Of a DNA stretch of 6,752 bases, positions 1 to 5,195 are shown piece by piece. The position numbers and the translations under genes were made by a program. Source of the DNA: an uncultured Eubacteriales bacterium. GTDB taxonomy: Bacteria > Bacillota_A > Clostridia > Christensenellales > Aristaeellaceae. Where the stretch lies: positions 1 through 6,752 of the forward strand of contig CADBLV010000286.1 of the NCBI GenBank assembly GCA_902795555.1. The letters are read 5' to 3'. Under the pieces are notes generated by a model that saw nothing but the letters and a program-made list of their open reading frames with translations, was not told the origin of the DNA and did no database searches. Positions within the stretch are counted from its first letter, which is position 1, and each line of letters starts with the position of its first letter.

Positions 1-571
1 GATCCAGGGCAGCCATCTTCAGGCACATCTCCTTGAATTCTTCCACGGTCTTGGGCTCTTCGGTGTAGCCGGCCTGGGCCGCGAAGTCGTTCCGATAATA
101 GATACCGGCGCGGGCATAGGGACGAGCCCGATAGATGCCGTAAATACGGCCGTCGATGGCGATGTTATCATAGACGGATTTGGCCCCGGCGGCCAGATTC
201 GGATAGTTCGCGGCATCGGCCACAAAATCCGTCAGATCCCAGAAGGCGCCGGCAGTGGCGGAATTGATCATAATGGAATCGCGCGGGCCCTGCATGACCA
301 TCACTTCGGGCATGTTGCCCGGGTCGGACATGGTCAGCGTGGTGCGCTCGCCATAGCCGGAATCCGGCACCCAGGTGATGTCCAGCTTCACGCCGGTGGC
401 TTCATAGATCGCCTGCAGGATGGGGTTGCCGGCTTCCAGGGTGACCCAGTCGGAATCGGAGAAGAAGTCCGGAAGCATGACCTTCAGGGTCATGTCTTCC
501 TCGGCGGCGGCAAAGCTCATCACGGAGAAGAGCAGCGCCAGGCACAGGAAAAGGGAAACGATTTTCTTCAT
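1..571 (-). CDS. ABC transporter extracellular substrate-binding protein, N-terminal part
   Basis: Partial gene: 190 codons read without a stop and the frame runs off the window's left edge. Start is ATG at 571, preceded by an A-rich AAGGAGG with 8 nt spacing. Residues 1-23 form a signal peptide: two lysines, a hydrophobic run (about residues 4-20), then an AAA-EE type signal peptidase I site. The mature part reads like the LplA/YtcQ-type extracellular oligosaccharide-binding proteins that pair with LplB/LplC permeases, with a GNMPEVMV stretch (residues 85-92) and IDGRIYGIYRARPYARAGIY (139-158), matching the family's 'DGKIYGIP...' region. It presumably captures the oligosaccharide outside the membrane for the two permeases upstream in the same operon; by context the ligand is an unsaturated rhamnogalacturonan fragment (inference). 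Odd point: there is no lipobox cysteine, although Gram-positive binding proteins are usually lipoproteins. Confident on family, not on ligand. Confidence 0.9.
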   Translation of the reverse strand, partial: MKKIVSLFLCLALLFSVMSFAAAEEDMTLKVMLPDFFSDSDWVTLEAGNPILQAIYEATGVKLDITWVPDSGYGERTTLTMSDPGNMPEVMVMQGPRDSIMINSATAGAFWDLTDFVADAANYPNLAAGAKSVYDNIAIDGRIYGIYRARPYARAGIYYRNDFAAQAGYTEEPKTVEEFKEMCLKMAALD

Positions 572-594
572 GGTTACAGCCTCCTTTTTAATAT

Positions 595-627
595 GTTATC
601 GTTTGAGCGGCCAATGCCGCTGATAAC
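595..627 (-). other. Bulged hairpin between permease and binding-protein genes
   Basis: Two nested inverted repeats: GTTATC/GATAAC (595-600 with 622-627) and AGCGGC/GCCGCT (606-611 with 616-621), with a 4-nt loop and a 5-nt one-sided bulge (601-605). In the minus-strand transcript it falls just after the permease stop and ends 8 nt before the AAAAAGGAGG of the binding-protein gene. There is no U-run, so it is not an intrinsic terminator. The outer arm 622-626 can alternatively pair with 630-634 (GATAA/TTATC), overlapping the permease stop codon. Such structures can stabilise or process mRNA to raise binding-protein output; that role is inference. Confidence 0.55.
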
Positions 628-629
628 CA

Positions 630-1586
630 TTATCCTTTGAGCGCCCCGACCATGACGCCCTTGACGAAATATTTCTGGAGGAACGGATAGATGCACATAA
701 TCGGAACGGTCGCGACCACGATGACCGCCATCTTGATGGACTGCTTCGGGGGTTCCACGAAGTTGGGATCCATCAGGCTCATATCGCTGGCCGAAGCCTC
801 CGCCGTGACAATGATATTCCGGAGGATCAGCTGCAGGGGATATTTCTTATCATCCGTCAGATAAATCATGGCGGAGAAATAGCTGTTCCAGTGGCCCACG
901 GCATAGAACAGCCCGAAGGTCGCCAGCACGGGCAGGCTCAGAGGAAGCACGATGCGAACGAGGGTCATCAGATCGTTGCAGCCGTCCAGGGCCGCGCTTT
1001 CCTCCAGTTCCTGCGGAATGCCCTGGAAGAAGTTTTTCACGATCATCATATTGTAGGCGCTGATGGCTCCCGGCAGAAGGATGGCCCAGTAGCTCCCCCG
1101 CAGGCCCAGCCAGGAGGACACCACAATATAGCCGGGAATCATGCCGCCGGAGAAGAACATGCTGATGATGACCAGATTCAGGATGGGAGTACGTCCCCGG
1201 AGATACCGTTTGGAAAGGGGGTAGGCCATGGTGACCGTACAGAACAGATTGATCGCCGTTCCGCAGACCGTGATCAGGACAGAGTTTCCGAAAGCCCGGA
1301 GCAGCTTATTGGAAGCGAAGATATACCTGTAAGCGTCGAGAGACCAGGTTTGCGGAATGATGAACATGGAACGGGTCTGCAGTTCCAGCTCGGTGGCGAA
1401 GGAGTTGAAAATGATGTAGATGACCGGCAGCACCGTGGTGAACGCCGCCAGGCCGATGATCAGATGATTGAAAATATCAAAGATAATGCTGCCGGTTGTG
1501 CGATAAACCCCGACAGGGCCGCTGCCGACGGTGATGGTTTTGCCGTTGAGCTGAACGGTGGTTTCATCGATTTTCTTCTTGGCCAT
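630..1586 (-). CDS. Carbohydrate ABC transporter permease, YtcP/LplC-like
   Basis: Complete, 318 aa. It is one of the two membrane subunits of a CUT1-type sugar importer, residing in the cytoplasmic membrane. Hydrophobic segments lie near residues 35-62, 98-122, 136-160, 165-182, 215-232 and 284-302. The cytoplasmic EAA loop that contacts the ATPase is clear: ESAALDG at 196-202 followed by IVLP at 212-215. The PLQLILRNI stretch (250-258) and the C-terminus KGVMVGALKG are hallmarks of the YtcP/LplC branch. Start is ATG at 1586 with GGGGAGG 8 nt upstream; only 17 nt separate it from the preceding permease gene, so the two are co-transcribed. An N-terminal stretch of about 30 polar residues precedes the first membrane segment, somewhat longer than I expect for the family. 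No ATPase gene is visible; such systems often share a common MsmX-type ATPase encoded elsewhere. Confidence 0.93.
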   Translation of the reverse strand: MAKKKIDETTVQLNGKTITVGSGPVGVYRTTGSIIFDIFNHLIIGLAAFTTVLPVIYIIFNSFATELELQTRSMFIIPQTWSLDAYRYIFASNKLLRAFGNSVLITVCGTAINLFCTVTMAYPLSKRYLRGRTPILNLVIISMFFSGGMIPGYIVVSSWLGLRGSYWAILLPGAISAYNMMIVKNFFQGIPQELEESAALDGCNDLMTLVRIVLPLSLPVLATFGLFYAVGHWNSYFSAMIYLTDDKKYPLQLILRNIIVTAEASASDMSLMDPNFVEPPKQSIKMAVIVVATVPIMCIYPFLQKYFVKGVMVGALKG

Positions 1587-1603
1587 GCTGCTCGCCTCCC
1601 CTC

Positions 1604-2563
1604 TTAATACAGGCCTTCTTCGCCAAGGGCGTGGGCAATCTTATTGGAAGAGACCACCAGGATCACGGAAATCAGGGACTTCATCAGGCCCACGGCTGTG
1701 GTGTAGCTGAGCTGGCCGTTGACAATACCGTTCTGATAAACAAAGACATCGAGGGTCTGGGAAACGGAGCGGTTGAGCGCGTTGGACATCAGGATCAGAT
1801 GCTCATAGCCCGTGTCCAGAACGCTGCCCATCCGGAGAACCAGGAGCAGGACGATGGTGGACCGGATGGCCGGGAGCGTGATATGCCAGAGGCGCTGGAG
1901 CCGGTTGGCTCCGTCGATCATGGCCGCCTCATAAAGCTGCGTATCCACATTGGTAAGCGCGGCCAGGAAGATGATCGTTCCCCATCCGGTCTCTTTCCAG
2001 ATGGCCTGACCGACAATCATCCATCGGAAAACCTTCGGATCGCCGAGATAATCGATAGAATGGCCGAGCAGCTGGGTGGTCAGCTTATAGATGATTCCGT
2101 CGGAACCAAAGACCACATAGGTGATGGACACCACGATCACAATGGAGATGAAATGCGGCATATACAGAAGCGTCTGGGTCAGCTTTTTATAATGCATGTT
2201 CCGCACTTCATTCAGCAGCAGGGCCAGAATAATCGGCGCGGGAAAGGTGAAAACGATGCTCATCAGGCTGAGGATCAGGGTGTTGGAAAGATAGTCCACC
2301 CATTTCTTCGTCGCAAAGAAGCGCTGGAACCAGTACAGCCCTTTCCACGCGCTCTTGAACGGCCCCAGGAAAGGCGAATAATCCTCAAAGGCGATGACAA
2401 TGCCCCACATGGGCAGATATTTGAAGACCAGGAAATAGATCAGACCCGGAATCAGCATGATATACAGCCACTTGTTGCGGAGCAGATCGGTCCCCAGCTT
2501 GCTCCAGTATCCGCGGCCCGCGGGGGCAGGACGGATTCGATTTTCAACCGCTTTCGTCGTCAC
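1604..2563 (-). CDS. Carbohydrate ABC transporter permease, LplB/YteP-like
   Basis: Complete, 319 aa. It is the partner permease of the YtcP-like subunit, forming the heterodimeric membrane channel of a CUT1 sugar importer. After a basic N-terminus, membrane segments lie near residues 32-58, 92-120, 132-153, 180-202, 233-250 and 290-308. The EAA loop is YEAAMIDGA (211-219) followed by ITLP (228-231). The first segment region LYIMLIPGLIYFLVFKYLPM (33-52) and the GEEGLY C-terminus are typical of the LplB/YteP branch, which handles complex oligosaccharides including pectin fragments. The start is GTG at 2563 (no suitable ATG nearby), supported by AAAGGAGA 8 nt upstream. It follows the GH105 gene by 52 nt with no terminator seen, and precedes the second permease by 17 nt. 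Substrate is inferred from the neighbouring hydrolase and rhaM. Confidence 0.93.
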   Translation of the reverse strand: MTTKAVENRIRPAPAGRGYWSKLGTDLLRNKWLYIMLIPGLIYFLVFKYLPMWGIVIAFEDYSPFLGPFKSAWKGLYWFQRFFATKKWVDYLSNTLILSLMSIVFTFPAPIILALLLNEVRNMHYKKLTQTLLYMPHFISIVIVVSITYVVFGSDGIIYKLTTQLLGHSIDYLGDPKVFRWMIVGQAIWKETGWGTIIFLAALTNVDTQLYEAAMIDGANRLQRLWHITLPAIRSTIVLLLVLRMGSVLDTGYEHLILMSNALNRSVSQTLDVFVYQNGIVNGQLSYTTAVGLMKSLISVILVVSSNKIAHALGEEGLY

Positions 2564-2615
2564 AGGTCTGTCTCCTTTCCACCCGGCTTTTCCGGCCTGA
2601 TTCAGCCTTTTATCA

Positions 2616-3671
2616 TCAGTCCTGATTTGTGTCCTGAATCATCAGCTCCGTCAGCATCAGGAATGTAAGCCCCTGTCCGTAGGCAGTCGGGGTGACGATG
2701 ATATCCTTATAATGCTGCAGGTCGTGCCCCATGCCTGTTCCGCCGGAAACGCCCTGAACAGCGCCGGTTTCATCAATCTGGGCCAGCACGGCGTCGGCCG
2801 CCTGCTTGGCCATTTCCGCATAGGGGGTCTGAGGCAGCCAGCCCATCCGCATCCCCTTCAGCACCCCATAGGCCACGGCCGCCGTGGCGCTGGTTTCACT
2901 GTAGGATTCTTCCACATTGATGAGGGTTGAATACAGGCCGCTGGTTCGCTGATATTTCCAGAGGGCCAGCACCTGATCCAGCCAGGCGCTGCGAATCATC
3001 CGCATGGCGGCGTTATCCCGCTTGGTGATGTCATAAAGCTCGATGGCCGCGGCGGTAAACCACGCATTTCCCCGGGCCCAGAACGCCTGGGCGAAATTAT
3101 GGCGGCGGTCGAAGGTCCAGCCGTGATAGAACAGGCCGGTTACCTTGTCCTGCAGATACCGGATATGGATGAGGAACTGATATTCCGCCTCCTCGATCAG
3201 CTCCGGCCGGCCGAGCACCACCCCGGCCTTGGCCAGGAAAAGGCAGACCATGAAGAGCGTGTCGCACCAGAGCTGCTGAAAATGCTTGTTCCAGGCTGTG
3301 CAGTGCTGCAGGCCTTCATACTCCGTGCGGGGCATTTCCTTCAGCACCCAATCCAGCCAGCTCTCGATGACCGGGAGATATTCCGGATTTTTCGTTTCCT
3401 GATAAAGACAGGTGAGCGTGAGAACAGGGGCCACCGTGTTCACATTCCGATGCGGCTGGGTTTCCCGATGAAGCATGTCTGCATACCAGCCCGTGAGATA
3501 ATCCAGAATGGCCCGGTCGCCGCTTTGCTGATAGGTTTTATAAATCCCGTAGAGCGCTACGCCGGTGGGCCATTCCCAGTTGTTCATGGTCAGATGACCC
3601 CGGGATGGATCGTTCCCATCCGCGCGTTGCAGCATACCCAGCACCTTGTTTGCAATCGCCTGATAACCCAT
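2616..3671 (-). CDS. Unsaturated rhamnogalacturonyl hydrolase (GH105/GH88 family, YteR-like)
   Basis: 351 aa from the ATG at 3671. The family removes the unsaturated galacturonyl residue from the non-reducing end of rhamnogalacturonan oligosaccharides made by lyases, releasing L-rhamnose from the disaccharide. No signal peptide is visible, so it acts in the cytosol on imported fragments. In order: NWEWPTGVALYGIYKTY (31-47), RNVNTVAP (75-82), QLWCDTLFM (133-141) whose Asp137 matches the catalytic Asp of YteR, FYHGWTF (181-187), the signature WARGNAWF (198-205) and the C-terminal TAYGQGL (329-335). The fold expected is an (alpha/alpha)6 barrel. A longer in-frame reading from TTG at 3779 (387 aa) is rejected: that TTG is part of the -35 box of the operon promoter. 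The chosen ATG has AGGAG 9 nt upstream. First gene of the operon with the sugar importer. Substrate is well supported by rhaM next door. Confidence 0.9.
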   Translation of the reverse strand: MGYQAIANKVLGMLQRADGNDPSRGHLTMNNWEWPTGVALYGIYKTYQQSGDRAILDYLTGWYADMLHRETQPHRNVNTVAPVLTLTCLYQETKNPEYLPVIESWLDWVLKEMPRTEYEGLQHCTAWNKHFQQLWCDTLFMVCLFLAKAGVVLGRPELIEEAEYQFLIHIRYLQDKVTGLFYHGWTFDRRHNFAQAFWARGNAWFTAAAIELYDITKRDNAAMRMIRSAWLDQVLALWKYQRTSGLYSTLINVEESYSETSATAAVAYGVLKGMRMGWLPQTPYAEMAKQAADAVLAQIDETGAVQGVSGGTGMGHDLQHYKDIIVTPTAYGQGLTFLMLTELMIQDTNQD

Positions 3672-3680
3672 ACATCCATT

Positions 3681-3685
3681 CTCCT
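3681..3685 (-). promoter_or_regulatory. Ribosome binding site that decides the GH105 start
   Basis: AGGAG on the minus strand, 9 nt upstream of the ATG at 3671. The alternative in-frame starts, ATG at 3737 and TTG at 3779, have no comparable site; 3737 lies within about 10 nt of the predicted transcript start and 3779 lies upstream of it. Confidence 0.65.
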
Positions 3686-3694
3686 GTTCCTGAA

Positions 3695-3706
3695 ATTTGA
3701 TCAAAT
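3695..3706. promoter_or_regulatory. Perfect 12-bp palindrome in the GH105 leader, possible operator
   Basis: ATTTGATCAAAT reads identically on both strands. It lies about 40 bp downstream of the predicted start of the minus-strand operon and before the ATG at 3671, a place where a repressor could block transcription. There is no second copy near the rhaM promoter and the regulator is unknown, so operator function is only a suggestion. Confidence 0.3.
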
Positions 3707-3750
3707 CGGCTTCGAACCGGGGAATCAACCAATGCATTTGTTCTGAAAAA

Positions 3751-3779
3751 ATCATATCCTGTCCGCATTTTTTTGTCAA
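3751..3779 (-). promoter_or_regulatory. Sigma-A promoter of the GH105-transporter operon
   Basis: On the minus strand a perfect -35 TTGACA (3779-3774), exactly 17 bp of spacer, then TATGAT (3756-3751, five of six matches to TATAAT). AT-rich DNA with A/T tracts lies just upstream, as in an UP element. Transcription would start near 3744, giving a leader of about 70 nt before the ATG at 3671. Confidence 0.8.
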
Positions 3780-3833
3780 TATCCAAATAAAAAAGGGTCA
3801 AAAAAGACAGGTTTCACGAAAAATATGGTTTTT
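3768..3833. other. Phased A/T tracts between divergent promoters, possible curved DNA
   Basis: Tracts of 5-7 A or T are centred near 3771, 3791, 3802, 3821 and 3831, close to multiples of one helical turn (about 0, 2, 3, 4.8 and 5.7 turns). This AT-rich patch stands out in otherwise GC-rich DNA and occupies the space between the divergent promoters. Intrinsic curvature or an UP-element role is inferred, not shown. Confidence 0.35.
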
Positions 3834-3850
3834 ACCGACTGCGCCGCTAC

Positions 3851-3879
3851 TTGCCCGGAGGATGGATTTCTGATATGAT
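3851..3879 (+). promoter_or_regulatory. Sigma-A promoter with extended -10 for rhaM
   Basis: TTGCCC (3851-3856, four of six matches) is followed after 17 bp by TATGAT (3874-3879) with an upstream TG at 3871-3872, making an extended -10. The -35 boxes of this and the divergent operon promoter are about 71 bp apart. The predicted start near 3886 leaves a leader of about 75 nt that includes a small hairpin (ATGCG/CGCAT, 3926-3938). Confidence 0.7.
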
Positions 3880-3946
3880 GAGAGCCGGATTCACACGAGA
3901 TGCGAAGCCTGACGCGCAAAAGCGGATGCGCGGCGCATGAAGCATG

Positions 3947-3955
3947 AAGGAGGGG
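3947..3955 (+). promoter_or_regulatory. Ribosome binding site that decides the rhaM start
   Basis: AAGGAGGGG, with GGAGG 7 nt before the ATG at 3961. An earlier in-frame ATG at 3937 would place this site inside the coding region and has no site of its own, so 3961 is the start. Confidence 0.75.
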
Positions 3956-3960
3956 ATTCC

Positions 3961-4278
3961 ATGGAGCGTTTTGCGTGGAAGGGAAAAATCAAGCCTGGGA
4001 TGCAGGCGGAATACAAACGCCGGCACGACGAAATCTGGCCGGAGATGCTGGATTTGCTGAAATCAGCCGGGATCCGGAATTACAGCATCTGGAGCGACGG
4101 ACGGGACGTGTTCGGCTACTACGAATGTGAGCAGGGCATCGCCTTTGCCGAGAAAACCCAGGCCGGAAGCCCCATCGTGGATCGATGGAACGAGTATATG
4201 GCGGACGTGCTGGAGCTGGAGATGGATCCCGAAACCGGAGCGCAGCCCAAGCTCAGGCAGATGTTCATGATGGAATAA
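3961..4278 (+). CDS. rhaM: L-rhamnose mutarotase
   Basis: 105 aa, almost the length of E. coli RhaM (104 aa). The enzyme interconverts the alpha and beta anomers of L-rhamnose in the cytosol so that the isomerase receives its preferred form. The signature EYKRRHDEIWPEM (17-29) and RNYSIW (39-44) match the family; His22 and Tyr41 fall at the same numbers as the active-site His22 and Tyr41 of the E. coli enzyme. A WNEYMADV stretch near residues 79-86 corresponds to the family's conserved W(W/N)xYMxDV. The gene is divergent from the unsaturated rhamnogalacturonyl hydrolase operon, which would supply the rhamnose. No other rhamnose catabolic gene (isomerase, kinase, aldolase) is in the window. 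No terminator is seen downstream, so read-through into the metallopeptidase gene is likely. Confidence 0.93.
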   Translation: MERFAWKGKIKPGMQAEYKRRHDEIWPEMLDLLKSAGIRNYSIWSDGRDVFGYYECEQGIAFAEKTQAGSPIVDRWNEYMADVLELEMDPETGAQPKLRQMFMME

Positions 4279-4321
4279 GCCGGAGATGATCCGGGAATGA
4301 TCTTAGCCAAACGGCAGGAAA

Positions 4322-4376
4322 CATCGGGAAAACATTCCGGAAGCACCGGAAAAGCATCCGGGAATCACCGGAAAAA
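4322..4376 (+). repeat. Five-unit 11-bp degenerate tandem repeat
   Basis: Units begin at 4322, 4333, 4344, 4355 and 4366 with no length variation; each starts CA and contains a CGGGAA or CCGGAA core. Consensus is roughly CATCCGGAAAA. Units three and five differ at one base, and units 2+3 versus 4+5 match at 18 of 22 positions, suggesting a 22-bp higher-order unit. TTCCGG (4335-4340) can pair with CCGGAA at 4346-4351 or 4368-4373. The array fills the gap between rhaM and the metallopeptidase ribosome binding site. Because 11 is not a multiple of three, it is unlikely to be coding. Function unknown. Confidence 0.6.
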
Positions 4377-4390
4377 AGGAGGAGAACGGA

Positions 4391-4972
4391 ATGGCCGAAG
4401 AAAACCATCGCGCTTATCACGTGCGGATCATCCGCTCAAGGCGCAAAACCATCGGCATTCAGATTCAATCCTCCGATCTGGTCGTGATTCGCGCGCCGCT
4501 GCACACATCCACGGAGGAGATTTTCCGTCTCACCGGGCAGAAGCGAGCCTGGATCGAAAAGCATCTGGAAATGGCGGCCCGCAGGGAGACGCAGAAGAGG
4601 CAGGCGGGACCGCTGGCAGAAAGCGACATCCGGTCGCTGAGCCGGCAGGCGCTGGACTATTTTCCGGGCCGGACCCGGATGTGGGCCGAAAGAATCGGGG
4701 TCGGATACGGCCGGATTACGATCCGGAATCAGAAAACCCGATGGGGCAGCTGTTCCTCCAAAGGAAACCTGAACTTCAACTGCCTGCTGATGCTCTGCCC
4801 GGAGGAGATTCGGGATTATGTGATCGTTCACGAACTGTGTCACCGGAAGGAGATGAACCACAGTCCCCGATTCTGGGGACTGGTGGAAGCGGCGATGCCG
4901 GACTATCGGGCCCGCCGGAAATGGCTGAAGACCAACGGGCAGGCGATTTTAGCCCGAATGACAGACGGATGA
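4391..4972 (+). CDS. YgjP-type (DUF45, M48-like) zinc metallopeptidase
   Basis: 193 aa, complete. Residues 1-65 form the basic N-terminal part typical of the family (VRIIRSRRKTIGIQI at 11-25). The C-terminal domain carries the strongly conserved RWGSCSSKGNLNFN (117-130) and the zinc site HELCH (147-151) with third ligand His157 in NHSPRFW; Glu148 is the expected catalytic base. No signal peptide or membrane segment is visible, so it is probably cytosolic. Physiological substrates of this family are poorly known, and I do not assign one. ATG at 4391 has AAAAAAGGAGG 8 nt upstream. The gene follows rhaM by 112 nt with no terminator between; it is followed by a strong terminator, so it closes this transcription unit. 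The link to rhamnose metabolism may be only positional. Confidence 0.9.
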   Translation: MAEENHRAYHVRIIRSRRKTIGIQIQSSDLVVIRAPLHTSTEEIFRLTGQKRAWIEKHLEMAARRETQKRQAGPLAESDIRSLSRQALDYFPGRTRMWAERIGVGYGRITIRNQKTRWGSCSSKGNLNFNCLLMLCPEEIRDYVIVHELCHRKEMNHSPRFWGLVEAAMPDYRARRKWLKTNGQAILARMTDG

Positions 4973-5070
4973 CCCATGGAGCATGTGGGCGGTGTGGGCC
5001 GGATGCCGCATGGGGATACGATCCGACTACTCCTGATTTTTACCTTGCGCTTGCGCGGCGTGCGCAGGAT

Positions 5071-5097
5071 GCCGCCTTGCGAAAAGGCGGCTCTTTT
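5071..5097 (+). terminator. Rho-independent terminator after the metallopeptidase gene
   Basis: Stem GCCGCCTT (5071-5078) pairs perfectly with AAGGCGGC (5084-5091), with a 5-nt loop and then TCTTTT. A smaller hairpin TGCGC/GCGCA (5052-5066) precedes it. It ends the rhaM-metallopeptidase unit. The stem and loop overlap the -35 box and spacer of the rfbA promoter. Confidence 0.8.
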
Positions 5098-5105
5098 GAT
5101 ATAAT
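5077..5105 (+). promoter_or_regulatory. Sigma-A promoter with extended -10 for rfbA-rfbB
   Basis: TTGCGA (5077-5082, four of six), a 17-bp spacer, then a perfect TATAAT (5100-5105) preceded by TG at 5097-5098. The -35 box covers the end of the 5' arm and the loop of the terminator, and the spacer contains its 3' arm. Predicted transcript start is near 5112. Confidence 0.75.
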
Positions 5106-5108
5106 CAA

Positions 5109-5168
5109 GGGAAAGCACAGGAGCTCTGTTTCCCTGTGGGACAGCGACCGATCGCAGGTGCGTGTCCC
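5109..5168 (+). promoter_or_regulatory. Structured leader of the rfbA transcript
   Basis: Two consecutive inverted repeats precede the rfbA ribosome binding site (AGGAGG, 5181-5186). The first pairs GGGAAA (5109-5114) with TTTCCC (5129-5134), with inner CAG/CTG. The second pairs GGGACA (5138-5143) with TGTCCC (5163-5168) and holds an inner GCGA/TCGC hairpin (5144-5155). I recognise no known riboswitch. The exact transcript start decides whether the first arm is fully present in the RNA. Confidence 0.35.
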
Positions 5169-5195
5169 CGTGTGTGACGAAGGAGGGATTGCTGC

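Noticed and set aside
589..618. Possible minus-strand promoter for the binding-protein gene (TTGGCC and TATTAA)
   Set aside because: Spacer is only about 15 bp, both boxes are weak, and the bases are better explained by the hairpin and the A-rich ribosome binding site.
891..1607. Open frame on the plus strand (238 codons) opposite the YtcP-like permease
   Set aside because: Antisense shadow of a well-supported gene, low-complexity polar translation and no ribosome binding site.
1631..2668. Long open frame on the plus strand (345 codons) opposite the LplB-like permease
   Set aside because: It is the antisense of a clear permease gene; the translation is rich in H, Q, G and D with no family resemblance, as expected from the complementary frame of GC-rich coding DNA.
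3937..3960. Earlier in-frame ATG for rhaM
   Set aside because: It would put AAGGAGGGG inside the coding region and add eight residues that the family lacks.
4335..4351. Hairpin in the 11-bp repeat as a terminator for rhaM
   Set aside because: The stem is only 6 bp and is followed by A residues rather than a U-tract in the plus-strand transcript.
4976..5104. Small 42-codon frame directly after the metallopeptidase stop
   Set aside because: No convincing ribosome binding site, and it runs through the terminator stem and the rfbA promoter; the translation has no distinctive feature.
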